Source: an uncultured Clostridia bacterium (GTDB taxonomy: Bacteria > Bacillota > Clostridia > TANB77 > CAG-508). From it: 64,000 nucleotides of DNA. The notes under the pieces were generated by a model that worked only from the letters and a program-made list of their open reading frames with translations, did no database searches and was not told the origin of the DNA. The stretch lies in the NCBI GenBank assembly GCA_948896235.1, contig CAQUUC010000001.1, positions 434,001-498,000 of the forward strand, in the 5' to 3' direction. Each line of letters begins with the position of its first letter. Positions within the stretch are counted from its first letter, which is position 1. Both the position numbers and the translations under genes were made by a program. Below, piece by piece: positions 37,763 to 52,647 of the stretch.

Positions 37763-38509
37763 ATGGTAAAAGTTTTAATCAATGGTTGTAATGGTAGAAT
37801 GGGTCAAGTTTTGGCTAAAGAAATTGATCGTTTTTCTAATTTATTATTAGTTGGAGGTTTTGATATCGCTGATAATGGTTCAAACACTTTCCCTGTTTAT
37901 ACTAATATAAATGATATTAAAGAAAAACCTGATGTTATTGTAGATTTTAGTGTTCCTGTTGCAACTCTTAATATATTAAAATATGCAGTTAATTCAAAAA
38001 TCTCTATGGTAATTGCTACCACTGGATTTGACTCTGAACAATTAAAAGAAATTGAAGAAGCTTCAAAAATCATTCCTATTTTTAAATCTTCTAATATGTC
38101 TTATGATATTAACTTGATGAAAAAGGTTGTTGCAGAAGTAGCTAAAGCTTTAAAAGGAACTGATATAGAAATTGTAGAAACACATCATAATAGAAAAATT
38201 GACGCTCCTAGTGGTACTGCTATTACTCTTGCAGACAGTATAAATTCTGCTTTAGGTAATAATATGGAATATGTGTTTAATCGTCATGATATACATGAAA
38301 AAAGAAAACCAAATGAAATTGGCTTTTCTTCTATTCGTGGTGGTAACATTGTTGGTGAACATTCTGTTCAGTTTTATGGTGTTCATGAAACTTTTGAAAT
38401 AAAACATACTTCTTATTCGAGAGATGTGTTTGCTGAAGGCGCTTTAAAAGCTTGTGAATTTATCGCAAATAAAACACCTGGTTTATATGGAATGGATGAT
38501 ATGGTATAA
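37763..38509 (+). CDS. dapB: 4-hydroxy-tetrahydrodipicolinate reductase
   Basis: NAD(P)H-dependent enzyme of the diaminopimelate/lysine pathway, which also supplies the precursor branch of spore dipicolinate. The N-terminal INGCNGRMGQVLA is the nucleotide-binding loop. VETHHNRKIDAPSGTA carries the catalytic His pair and Lys. 248 residues is the family length. AAATGAGG is the ribosome site. It is the second gene after the HD protein. There is no CGG in the gene. Confidence 0.96.
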   Translation: MVKVLINGCNGRMGQVLAKEIDRFSNLLLVGGFDIADNGSNTFPVYTNINDIKEKPDVIVDFSVPVATLNILKYAVNSKISMVIATTGFDSEQLKEIEEASKIIPIFKSSNMSYDINLMKKVVAEVAKALKGTDIEIVETHHNRKIDAPSGTAITLADSINSALGNNMEYVFNRHDIHEKRKPNEIGFSSIRGGNIVGEHSVQFYGVHETFEIKHTSYSRDVFAEGALKACEFIANKTPGLYGMDDMV

Positions 38510-38608
38510 AATAAAAATATATTTATGATTTTTATAGTGTTAAATGGATAACTGTTTTTAAATAGTTATTCATTTTTTATTTTTAGAAGATATTTATATA
38601 ATCAATTT

Positions 38609-38998
38609 TTATAATATATTATCTAAACTAAACATCTCTTTTTCATGAATATGATCTAAAATATAAATGCACTTATCTATTGCCTCTATACTTTCTAAGT
38701 ATTCTTCCACTTCTATATAGCTTTTAGCTGAGGTCAGTGCCGTTTTAACCTTTTCAAGTTCATCGTGTTCGATATAATATGCCATTATATCGTCTAACTC
38801 TTCCCATTTATCATAAGCTATATTGATATCACTTGTAACTTTAGCCTTATTAGGAGCTTCTTCTAACGCACTATTTCTCACTGTATTTAATTTTTCTGTG
38901 ACTGTTTCTACAGTAATATCTGTATTTCTTTGTGTAACATAATTTAAACTAAAAATTAATGCTACTATTATTATACTTATTATCAATTCTTTATACAT
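38609..38998 (-). CDS. DUF4363-family protein
   Basis: Protein of about 130 residues with an N-terminal membrane helix (ELIISIIIVALIFSL) and a helical extracytoplasmic part (WEELDDIMAYYIEHDELEKV), matching DUF4363. The family commonly sits directly after a DUF421 (YetF-type) gene, as here, where the DUF421 stop is at 39005. The function is unknown. In some spore-formers the pair belongs to sporulation. The start is ATG 38998, with GGGAATTG before it. A GTG at 39004 is possible. Confidence 0.82.
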   Translation of the reverse strand: MYKELIISIIIVALIFSLNYVTQRNTDITVETVTEKLNTVRNSALEEAPNKAKVTSDINIAYDKWEELDDIMAYYIEHDELEKVKTALTSAKSYIEVEEYLESIEAIDKCIYILDHIHEKEMFSLDNIL

Positions 38999-39004
38999 AA
39001 GCAC

Positions 39005-39679
39005 TCAATTCCCTTCCTTCTTTTGGCAAAAAATTTGCCCCTTTCCATCAAATGTTACAAGTAGTGCTTCTTCTGGTTTAATATTAAATTTTTCAACCTG
39101 TTTTTTTAACCATATATAATTTTTACCTATTGCTTTTAAATTGTCATCCATTATTTTTCCATCCACTACTAAATCATATGGTATACCTTCATAATCAGGC
39201 ATTATATTAAAATCTTCTGGTATAGTGGTTCTTTTATTGGGTTTTTGAATTACTGTTACTTGTCCACTGGTTTCCAAAATTGCATATTCTACATCCCCTA
39301 TATTAAATACAGAATTATCTCTTAATCTTTCTTCTAATTCATTAATTGTAAATCTCTCTTTGATAAGTGCTTTTTCATCAATTTTTCCCCTATAAATCAA
39401 AATTCTTGGTTTTCCACAAATTAATTCTCTTGCTCTTATACTTTTTAAATTAATAATAGAAATTATTAAATGCATAACTAACAAGCCCAAAATCGGAATT
39501 ATTCCCCTTGTTATAGGAATTCCTGTTTCTGTCATTGGAATTGATGCAAGGTCTGCTATCATTATAGAAATTGCAAGTTCAAACGGTTGAAGTTGTCCTA
39601 TTTCTCTTTTTCCCATAAATCTCATAACTATTAAAACTATTATGTATAAAATAATTGCTCTTACAAATGTAATAATCAT
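39005..39679 (-). CDS. DUF421 (YetF-type) membrane protein
   Basis: 224-residue membrane protein: three hydrophobic segments in the first 80 residues, with the conserved MRFMGKREIGQLQPFELAIS segment (read in two parts), then a soluble DUF421 domain with PRILIYRGKID and TINELEERLRD. The start is ATG 39679, with GAGGAGAAAAAT directly before it. The longer open frame upstream is not part of the gene. It ends in TGA and continues into the DUF4363 gene. No in-phase CGG occurs. Confidence 0.9.
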   Translation of the reverse strand: MIITFVRAIILYIIVLIVMRFMGKREIGQLQPFELAISIMIADLASIPMTETGIPITRGIIPILGLLVMHLIISIINLKSIRARELICGKPRILIYRGKIDEKALIKERFTINELEERLRDNSVFNIGDVEYAILETSGQVTVIQKPNKRTTIPEDFNIMPDYEGIPYDLVVDGKIMDDNLKAIGKNYIWLKKQVEKFNIKPEEALLVTFDGKGQIFCQKKEGN

Positions 39680-39845
39680 ATTTTTCTCCTCTTGAAATTT
39701 AAAAAAATTACCTTGTAACTTATTTTTTACAATTTTGATTTTATTATACTTATAAATCTCGAATAATTTTATTTTTTTTGTAAATAATAATGTCATGAAC
39801 TTTAAAAAATCATAAATGTATAAACTTTTTATAGGAGGTTTTATT

Positions 39846-40223
39846 ATGGATAACGAAAAAAGTAATGTTCAAAGTTCAAGCACAATGGGTACTATAGGAC
39901 AAATAGTATGGAGATTTGTTGCAGCTGCTATTGTTCTTGCTATTACAGCTTTCTTTACACCTGGTTTTACAATTAATAATATATGGTCACTAGCCCTTGC
40001 AGCTGTTGTTTTAACAGCCATCGATTATTTAATTGTTAGATTTACAGGTCTACATGCAAGCCCTTTTGGAAAAGGTTTTGTTGGATTCGTATTATCAGCA
40101 GTTGTATTATATGTAACACAATTTTTTGTTGCTGGTTATGCAATATCTTGGATAGCTGCAATAATAGGTGCACTTGTTTATGGTGTAGTTGATTACTTTA
40201 TTCCTGGCGATAGTAAACTATAG
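39846..40223 (+). CDS. Holin-IV-like small membrane protein (PF04020 type)
   Basis: 125-residue protein with a short Ser-rich N-terminus and four hydrophobic segments (IVWRFVAAAIVLAITAFF; LALAAVVLTAIDYLIV; FVLSAVVLYVTQFFV; IAAIIGALVYGVVDYFI). This matches the four-helix phage-holin superfamily IV, which is mostly chromosomal and of unknown function. I start at ATG 39846, because AGGAGG precedes it at eight bases. The gene stands alone and is ended by a bidirectional terminator. Confidence 0.82.
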   Translation: MDNEKSNVQSSSTMGTIGQIVWRFVAAAIVLAITAFFTPGFTINNIWSLALAAVVLTAIDYLIVRFTGLHASPFGKGFVGFVLSAVVLYVTQFFVAGYAISWIAAIIGALVYGVVDYFIPGDSKL

Positions 40224-40230
40224 TGTAAAA

Positions 40231-40264
40231 AAGAAGATAAAATAATTAATTATTTTATCTTCTT
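40231..40264. terminator. Bidirectional terminator
   Basis: AAGAAGATAAAATAATT and its exact complement form a long AT-rich stem between convergent genes, with T-runs in both directions. Confidence 0.85.
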
Positions 40265-40278
40265 TTTATTTATTTTTT

Positions 40279-40872
40279 CTAATTTTTATCTTTTATCTTA
40301 TTATATATATCATACCAAGAATAGCATCTAGTAATATTATTACCTAAAGAATGTTTATTATATTGTGTATTGTAACATATTATAGGAACTATTTTAGATA
40401 ACTGCATAATATTATTAGGATTATCTTCAATCATTAAATCTATTTTATGGTCGATTAATTCTTGTACTTTTTCTTCATTATTTCCTTTAGAAAAAATCAA
40501 CTTATCATATACAATATCATATTTTGATAACCAAGCTTTAACTATATTTCTCATTTTTTGTCCTATTTCGTCATCTCTATTAGTAGTCCATCTAGCAGTA
40601 ATTATATATATATCATTTCCTTCTTGTTTTAATTTTTTTATCACTTCTCCTGTAAATCTTCTAGGTGCTTCATTTATGGCATAATGTTCTAAAAATGTTT
40701 TCCAAAATTCATCAGTTATATCCGAACTAACCTCAAATGTTTTTTCTGTTAAATAATCAATTTCGTTAATCTTATATTCTATATTGTTTTCTACACAATA
40801 TTTGCTAAAATAATCTAACACATATTGTTCAAAATTAGTTATAACTCCATCTATATCTATTCCAATTCTCAT
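40279..40872 (-). CDS. HAD-type 5'-nucleotidase-like protein (NT5C family)
   Basis: 197-residue HAD phosphatase. Motif I is DIDGV with Asp6 and Asp8 intact, motif II is YIITARWTT, and motif IV is DLMIEDNPNN. The layout resembles the 5'(3')-deoxyribonucleotidase (NT5C) group, acting on nucleoside monophosphates, though the exact substrate is not fixed. The ATG has GGAGAATAAA before it. It follows glmU by 13 bases, so it is probably in the same transcript. Confidence 0.85.
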   Translation of the reverse strand: MRIGIDIDGVITNFEQYVLDYFSKYCVENNIEYKINEIDYLTEKTFEVSSDITDEFWKTFLEHYAINEAPRRFTGEVIKKLKQEGNDIYIITARWTTNRDDEIGQKMRNIVKAWLSKYDIVYDKLIFSKGNNEEKVQELIDHKIDLMIEDNPNNIMQLSKIVPIICYNTQYNKHSLGNNITRCYSWYDIYNKIKDKN

Positions 40873-40885
40873 TTTATTCTCCTAA

Positions 40886-42145
40886 TTATTTTTTGTTCCA
40901 ACCTTCTTTATTTACTTGTCTTTCTCTTGCTATTGCAAGTGAATCATCTGGTACATCATCAGTTATGGTTGAACCCGCTGCTACAAATGTATTTTTCCCT
41001 AATGTTACTGGTGCAACTAAGTTTGTATTAGAACCAACAAATGAATGCTCTCCTATTATTGTTTTACTTTTATTAAATCCATCATAATTACAAGTTATTG
41101 TTCCACATCCTATATTTGTTTTTGCTCCTATTTCACAATCTCCCATATAAGATAAGTGTGGAACCTTCGCACCTTCTCCTATTATAGCTTTTTTTACTTC
41201 TACAAAACTTCCAATTTTAACCTTATCACTAAGTCTACAGCCTTCTCTTATATATGCATTTGGTCCTATTTCGCAATCTTCCCCTATTACTACTCCTGAT
41301 TTTATTGTTGTATTGGGATGTATTATCGTATCCATTCCTATTTCTACATCATCATATATATAGGTATTATTTATATCTTCTATTGTAACTCCATTTTTCA
41401 TATGTTCTGTATTAATTCTAAGTTGTAATGCTTTTGTTAGTATTTGTAAATCCATTCGATCATTTACACCTAACACTTCGGCATTATCAGATACTACTAT
41501 AGAACCTGTTTTTAGACCTTTATCATACATTATTTTTATAACATCTGTTAAATAGTATTCTCTTTGTACATTATCATTTTTTAAATATTTTAATGCCTCT
41601 AATAAATCTTGTATATCAAAACAATACATTCCAAGATTAACTTCTTTTATTTGTAGCTGTTCTTCGTTACAATCTTTATGTTCTACTATTTCTTTTATCA
41701 TTCCATTACTATCATGTATTATTTTTCCATATGGTATTAGCTTATCATGCACCATTGTTAAAATTGTAGCACTCTCTCCTCTTTTATTAGATTCCTCAAC
41801 TAAGTTTCTTAAGGTTTCGGGTCTCATAATAGGATGGTCACCATTTAAAATAAGTACTTTTCCTTTTTTTCCTTCTAATAATTTTGATGCTTTAATAACA
41901 GCATGCCCTGTTCCTAATTGTTCATCTTGAATAGCATATTTTACGCTATCTCCTAGCACTTCTTGTATTTGTTCTTTTTGATATCCCACTACTGTTATAA
42001 CTTCTTCTATTCCTGCTCTTTTTGCATTTTCTACTGCTCTTCTTATTATTTCTTTTCCATATATTTTATGTACTAATTTTGATTTCTTTGATTTCATTCT
42101 AGTGCCTTTTCCTGCTGCCATAACAATTGCTACTATTTCTTGCAT
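40886..42145 (-). CDS. glmU: Bifunctional UDP-GlcNAc pyrophosphorylase / GlcN-1-P acetyltransferase
   Basis: Makes UDP-N-acetylglucosamine for peptidoglycan in two cytosolic steps. The N-terminal uridylyltransferase has IVMAAGKGTRMKSKKSK, LNGDHPIMR and CNEEQLQIKEVN. The C-terminal left-handed beta helix has many hexapeptide repeats, with HLSYMGDCEIG, NYDGFNKSKT and the end ALAIARERQVNKEGW read as AIARERQ. 419 residues is shorter than the usual 450 or so, with the loss mainly in linker and tail. AAAGGAGA precedes the ATG and a canonical promoter lies upstream. Confidence 0.94.
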   Translation of the reverse strand: MQEIVAIVMAAGKGTRMKSKKSKLVHKIYGKEIIRRAVENAKRAGIEEVITVVGYQKEQIQEVLGDSVKYAIQDEQLGTGHAVIKASKLLEGKKGKVLILNGDHPIMRPETLRNLVEESNKRGESATILTMVHDKLIPYGKIIHDSNGMIKEIVEHKDCNEEQLQIKEVNLGMYCFDIQDLLEALKYLKNDNVQREYYLTDVIKIMYDKGLKTGSIVVSDNAEVLGVNDRMDLQILTKALQLRINTEHMKNGVTIEDINNTYIYDDVEIGMDTIIHPNTTIKSGVVIGEDCEIGPNAYIREGCRLSDKVKIGSFVEVKKAIIGEGAKVPHLSYMGDCEIGAKTNIGCGTITCNYDGFNKSKTIIGEHSFVGSNTNLVAPVTLGKNTFVAAGSTITDDVPDDSLAIARERQVNKEGWNKK

Positions 42146-42187
42146 AATAACATTGTCTCCTTTCTTATGCTATAATAATTCTTATAT

Positions 42188-42216
42188 ATTCTAGCATAAA
42201 ATAATATATAATGCAA
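42188..42216 (-). promoter_or_regulatory. Promoter of glmU
   Basis: TTGCAT and TAGAAT on the minus strand, 17 bases apart, about 45 bases before the glmU ATG. Confidence 0.65.
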
Positions 42217-42358
42217 ATAAATTTCTCTATATATTATGTAAAAAAATCTATAATTGTTAATATGCTTACTAAACTTTATATTATCCATAGTCCTAACATC
42301 TCTTATTTAATAATTATAATAAATTTTGCAAATTCTCTTTATATTTTTTATAAATTTA

Positions 42359-42389
42359 GTCATAAACCATATTAGGTGCAAATATACAT
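42359..42389 (+). promoter_or_regulatory. Possible sigma-E-like promoter of spoIVA
   Basis: GTCATAAA followed after about 14 bases by AATATACAT resembles sigma-E sites, which drive spoIVA in Bacillus. The match is loose and rests mostly on context. Confidence 0.35.
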
Positions 42390-42437
42390 TAGTAAAGTTA
42401 ATTTTGTACAAACATTTTTCAAGGGGGTAAATTATAG

Positions 42438-43917
<1,480 letters not shown>

Positions 43918-43963
43918 AATATGTTATAATTAATTTATAACTCCAAGAAAGGAAGGTACTTTT

Positions 43964-44062
43964 ATGCTAAGAATTGGCGGATTTGAAATTGATGTAAAAG
44001 GATTACTCACTTTTGTTGCAATACTCTTTGCCGGATTAGCGCTTGCTTCTATTTTCTGTTAA
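43964..44062 (+). CDS. 32-residue single-helix membrane protein
   Basis: Tiny gene between spoIVA and the germinant-receptor operon. The protein begins MLRIGGFEIDVKG and then forms one hydrophobic helix ending in SIFC. AAGAAAGGAAGG is a strong ribosome site and a good terminator follows. No family is known to me. Position and size suggest a small spore membrane protein, as an inference only. GGC and GCC codons give it a slightly different codon use from its neighbours. Confidence 0.6.
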   Translation: MLRIGGFEIDVKGLLTFVAILFAGLALASIFC

Positions 44063-44075
44063 CCATTTTTAGTAC

Positions 44076-44103
44076 GCCACTCATACAAATGGGTGGCATT
44101 TTT
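44076..44103 (+). terminator. Rho-independent terminator
   Basis: GCCACTCAT and ATGGGTGGC with a four-base loop, followed by ATTTTT. Confidence 0.88.
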
Positions 44104-44217
44104 CTTGTCAAAATTCTATATGCCAATTGACACCTTTGGTAATTTTTCAATTTACGTATAATTATTCCTTTTTTGGAAATTACTATTTTAAAACAAAATT
44201 TTTATGGAGTAAATTAA

Positions 44218-45955
<1,738 letters not shown>

Positions 45956-45960
45956 AATAT

Positions 45961-47077
45961 ATGAATTGTAAAATAAGTAATATACAAGCTATAGCATTAA
46001 TTACAGTTATTATGCTAAATCATCTCATATTAAATATGCCCAAAAATTTACTAGATTCTTGCCGGTCCTTCAGCTCCTCTTAATGTAATTTATATTATTA
46101 TATTAATGTTTATATTTTTATATATAATACTAAAACTCTTTAAGAATTTTTCAAATAGTGATATTGTTGATGTAGCTGAATACTTAGGTGGTAAATTTTT
46201 AAAAATTATAATAGGTACTCTATTTATTGCATATTTTATTGTTATCTCTGCAACTCAGCTTAGAAACTTTTGTGAAATTCTACAATTAGCATATTTCCCT
46301 GGATTACCTATTAGTTTATTAATAATACTATTTTTGGCAATAGCTGTTATTGCTAATAAATTTGGAAATATGTCAATTACAAGAATCAATTTAATTGTAG
46401 TTCCATTGGTTATGATTAACTTACTTATAGCATTTTTTTGTATTTCCTCAAGATTCGTACCTGAAAGAATATTCCCTATACTTGGTTATGGTATAAATGA
46501 AACTTTCTTTTCTGGTACTACTAATTTATTTGCTTTTACTGGATTATCTTATATATACTTTTTACAGCCATTATTAAAAAATTCCGAAAAATTTAAAAAA
46601 GTTTCCTTTATTGGTATGGGAATCTCAGCAATATATCTTTTCTTAAGTATTACAACTCTCCTATTTTCATTTGCTGATGTTCTTTCGATAAATGAAATTT
46701 CACCTATATATCTATTAGTAAGAGGTGCTGATTGGGGAAGGTTTATTCAACGACCGGATTCTGTTTTCTTCCTTGGTTGGATTTTATGTATGATGTCTTA
46801 TATAAGTATTTCTATAATGTTAGTTATAGTAATATTCAAAAAATTAGGAAATTTAAATTCTAAATTTCCTCTAGCATATCCTACAAGTGCATTAATTTTT
46901 ATTGTAGCAATTTTACCTAAAGGAATTGCAGAAATAAGATTTATTGAAAATTATATTTTTAAATATTTTACACTTATTCTTTTATTTATTATAAGTTTTC
47001 TTGTATTAGTATTAGCAAATATAAAACATAAAAAATTAAAATTGCCTAATAAGGAGGATTTAGTTAATGAAGTTTAA
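45961..47077 (+). CDS. gerAB: Spore germination permease, GerB family, with a +1 shift at CGG
   Basis: B-subunit of the germinant receptor, an amino-acid-permease-like protein of about ten membrane helices. From ATG 45961 (AAGGAGG upstream), the first 34 codons read MNCKISNIQAIALITV and onward to DSC. CGG at 46063-46065 follows TGC and shifts +1 into GPSAPLNVIYII. The remaining 337 residues are in one frame, with the helices typical of the family. The restored 371 residues fit GerAB. Without the shift, the first membrane helix is missing. It overlaps gerAC by 11 bases. Confidence 0.93.
46063..46065 (+). other. +1 recoding site CGG-T (gerAB)
   Basis: Codon 35, preceded by TGC. The +1 frame joins the first and second helices of the permease. 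Confidence 0.92.
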
Positions 47078-48307
47078 CAAAAATTTAAAGTATATAACTG
47101 TATTCCTCATTTTAAGTATGTCTTTATTTTCACTTTCTGGATGTCATTCAAGTTTTAATATTGATAACTTAGCATATACTGTTGCAATTGGTTTAGATGT
47201 TGGAGAAAATAATAAAATAAAAGTTAGTTTTCAACTTTCTGTTCCTGGTAGTGAATCTTCAGGTTCTGGTTCTGCACAATCAGACAGCTCTATAGTAAAT
47301 ACTATAGAATGTAGTTCAATAGATGCTGGAATAAATATATTAAATACGTATTTAAGTAAAGAAGTTAATCTTTCTCATTGTAAAGTAATAGTATTTTCAG
47401 AAGAATTTGCATATCTTGGAGTTGGAGAAGCTCTTTATTCTTTAATGAATAATATTCAAATAAGACCCGACTGTAATATAATAATTAGTAGATGCACAGC
47501 AGAATATTTCTTGAATAATTCAAAACCAATACTTGAAAAGTTATCTGCAAAATATTATGAAATCGCTCCTACTTCGAGTGAATACACAGGATATACAGAT
47601 AATGTTACTCTTAGTGAATTTTTCTCCGATTATACGGATTCTCTTTCCGAATGTCATGGAATATTAGGACGGAGTAAATACTCCTGAAACCCATTCGAAA
47701 GATGCCAGCAAGTTTCCAAGCGAAAAAGATTCTGATATTAAAGCAAATGAAACTCTTATAACTAGTAAAACTAATATAGAAAATGTAGGGCTTGCTGTTT
47801 TTCATGGAGATAAACTTGTAGGAGAATTAAGTGGAATAGAAACAATTTGTCATCAAATTGTTTCAAACAAATTAGATACTTGTACAATTAATATTCCTAG
47901 TCCTTTTGAAGAAGGTAAAACAATAAGTTTACGTATACGTTTTGCAAACAAGACACATAACGATGTTAAAATAACAGAAAATCGGACCATACATTACTTC
48001 TAAAATATCTTTAGAAGCACAAATTTTAACAATGAATGATAGTTCAAATTATTTAGATTTTGATAACGTAAGTAAGCTTGAAGAAGCCGTTACAGTATAT
48101 ATGAAGAGTCAAATAAATTCATATTTATATAAAATCTCAAAAGAATTTAATAGTGATATAGATGGATTTGGAAAATATGCTGTAAGACATTTTTTAACTT
48201 GGGATTCCTGGGAAAACTATAATTGGTTAAATAATTTTAATACTTCTTTTTTTGATGTAACTGTAAAAACTAACGTAAAATCTGGATATATATTAATGGA
48301 AACTTAA
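47067..48307 (+). CDS. gerAC: Spore germination lipoprotein, GerC family, with two +1 shifts at CGG
   Basis: C-subunit of the germinant receptor. The signal peptide ends in the lipobox LSGC, so Cys26 is lipidated. The start overlaps gerAB and has AAGGAGG upstream. The gene is in three frames: codons 1-201, then CGG at 47670-47672 shifts to GGVNTPETHSKD, then CGG at 47983-47985 shifts to NGPYITSKISLEAQI. The joined protein has 412 residues and the domain order of GerAC (N-terminal receptor domain, then the C-terminal HxFDVTVKTNVKSGYI-like end, here FFDVTVKTNVKSG). It ends at TAA 48307. Confidence 0.95.
47670..47672 (+). other. +1 recoding site CGG-A (gerAC, first)
   Basis: Codon 202, preceded by GGA. 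The zero frame stops four codons later. The +1 frame stays open for 104 codons to the next CGG. Confidence 0.95.
47983..47985 (+). other. +1 recoding site CGG-A (gerAC, second)
   Basis: Preceded by AAT, in phase with the frame set by the first shift. The next frame runs 107 residues to the normal GerC end. Confidence 0.95.
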
Positions 48308-48328
48308 TTTATAGAGAGGAAAATTAGT

Positions 48329-48493
48329 ATGAAAATCATTGTAATTATATTAAGTTTATATATTTTTTTTAAAACACTATATTATGGTATATATGAAATT
48401 AAACAGAACAATCAAATTCCTGGCATTTCAATAATTGTTCTTTCTGTAATATTATTAATTATTTTAATTTTAGTTAGTTTGTTTTGCATTTAG
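48329..48493 (+). CDS. 54-residue membrane protein at the end of the ger operon
   Basis: Short gene 22 bases after gerAC, with AGAGAGGA before ATG 48329. The protein has two hydrophobic helices (IIVIILSLYIFF and ISIIVLSVILLIILILVSLF) separated by a polar loop. Small membrane proteins (GerD-like or a fourth subunit) accompany some germinant-receptor operons, so a role in that complex is possible but unproven. A strong bidirectional terminator follows. Confidence 0.7.
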   Translation: MKIIVIILSLYIFFKTLYYGIYEIKQNNQIPGISIIVLSVILLIILILVSLFCI

Positions 48494-48501
48494 AAATAGA
48501 A

Positions 48502-48533
48502 AATAGAGGTTGCATAAACTGCAACCTCTATTC
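48502..48533. terminator. Bidirectional terminator between the ger operon and the UPF0182 gene
   Basis: AATAGAGGTTGCA and TGCAACCTCTATT form a perfect 13-pair stem between convergent genes. Confidence 0.88.
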
Positions 48534-48541
48534 TCTATATA

Positions 48542-51359
<2,818 letters not shown>

Positions 51360-51371
51360 ATTCTTCCTCCT

Positions 51372-52277
51372 TTATAATATCGCCTTTATAAAGTCCTCAC
51401 TATTAAATATTTCCATATCATCTATTTGTTCACCAATACCAATAAATTTAACTGGTATCTTATTTTCATCTACAATTCCAAGTACTACTCCACCCTTTGC
51501 TGTTCCATCTAATTTTGTAAGTATTAAGCCTGTAAGGTTTGTAGTTTCTTTGAATGCTTTTACTTGTGATATTGCATTTTGACCTGTTGTTGCATCTAGT
51601 ACTAGTAAAACTTCTTTTGAACTTTCAGGTAATTCCTTATCTATTACTTTATTTATTTTTTCTAATTCGTCCATTAAATATTTTTTGTTATGAAGTCTTC
51701 CTGCTGTATCACAAATTAGTACATCTGCATTTTTTTCTTTTACAATTCTAATTGCATCATATACTACACTTGCTGGGTCTATTCCTTCTTCTTTTTTTAC
51801 AATATCACACCCCGCACGACCTGCCCATATATCTAATTGTTCAACAGCTGCTGCTCTAAATGTGTCTGCTGCTGCAATTACAATTTGCTTTCCATCTTTT
51901 TTAAGTCTATTTGCAATTTTACCTATAGATGTTGTTTTTCCAACTCCATTTACTCCAACTACTAAAATAACTGATGGTTTAGTTTGTAACTTTAAACTAT
52001 TATCTATACTATCTAAAATATCCATCATTTCTTCTCTTAAAGCTTGTTTTACATCTTCTACTTCTTTTATATTTTCTTTTTTTATTCTATTGCGTAATTT
52101 TGAAATAATATTAACTGATGTTTCAAGCCCCATATCAGACATAATAAGTATTTCTTCTAACTCTTCTAGCAATTCTTCATCAACTTTTCTAAAAGCACTA
52201 AACGCACTATTTATCTTTTCATCAAATGAGTTTTTAGTTCTACCTAAACTCGTTTTTAATTTATCAAAAAATCCCAT
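51372..52277 (-). CDS. ftsY: Signal recognition particle receptor FtsY
   Basis: GTPase that docks SRP-bound ribosomes at the membrane. At 301 residues it is the short Firmicute form without a long acidic N-terminus. The N-domain helices are followed by the G domain with VVGVNGVGKTTSIGKIA (P-loop), DTFRAAAVEQL, CDTAGRLHN and LTKLDGTAKGG. AAAGAGG precedes the ATG. It is the first gene of a pair with the UPF0182 gene. All CGG triplets are out of phase. Confidence 0.97.
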   Translation of the reverse strand: MGFFDKLKTSLGRTKNSFDEKINSAFSAFRKVDEELLEELEEILIMSDMGLETSVNIISKLRNRIKKENIKEVEDVKQALREEMMDILDSIDNSLKLQTKPSVILVVGVNGVGKTTSIGKIANRLKKDGKQIVIAAADTFRAAAVEQLDIWAGRAGCDIVKKEEGIDPASVVYDAIRIVKEKNADVLICDTAGRLHNKKYLMDELEKINKVIDKELPESSKEVLLVLDATTGQNAISQVKAFKETTNLTGLILTKLDGTAKGGVVLGIVDENKIPVKFIGIGEQIDDMEIFNSEDFIKAIL

Positions 52278-52347
52278 TATAAACCTCTTTAAATTTATTA
52301 TTGATATTTAAAACATATTGGAAATTATATCATATAAATAGAAAACT

Positions 52348-52375
52348 GGCAACTAATTAGAAATAATTAGTTGCC
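52348..52375 (-). terminator. Hairpin after tRNA-Thr
   Basis: GGCAACTAATTA and TAATTAGTTGCC form a perfect 12-pair stem about 115 bases past the tRNA-Thr 3' end. The T-rich side favours the plus strand, so the direction is unclear. Confidence 0.5.
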
Positions 52376-52490
52376 TTTATGTAGATTTTGTTAATTACAT
52401 ATTAATGATTTTTTCTATATCTTCTATTTTGTTAATTCCAAAATACTTTTTTCTATTATTGTCATATTATATTTTTCAGTGTTTTACATT

Positions 52491-52566
52491 TGGAGCTACT
52501 AACGGGAATCGAACCCGTGACCTCTACCTTACCAAGGTAGCACTCTACCGACTGAGCTATAGTAGC
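52491..52566 (-). tRNA. tRNA-Thr (anticodon GGT), CCA encoded
   Basis: Acceptor GCTACTA pairs with TAGTAGC and is followed by T and CCA. D arm AGCTCAGTCGGTAGAGT; anticodon stem CTACC/GGTAG with loop TTGGTAA, anticodon GGT; T arm GGGTTCGAATCCC. A plus-strand open frame covering this region is not a gene. Confidence 0.96.
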
Positions 52567-52647
52567 GAATTATTTACAAATTTTATTATATGTGTTACAA
52601 TAACTTTTGTCAATATTCATTGGCGATTTTTTTATAGAGGTGAAAAT

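Noticed and set aside
52405..52647. Upstream extension of the thioesterase gene
   Set aside because: It runs through tRNA-Thr. The ATG at 52648 has a proper ribosome site.
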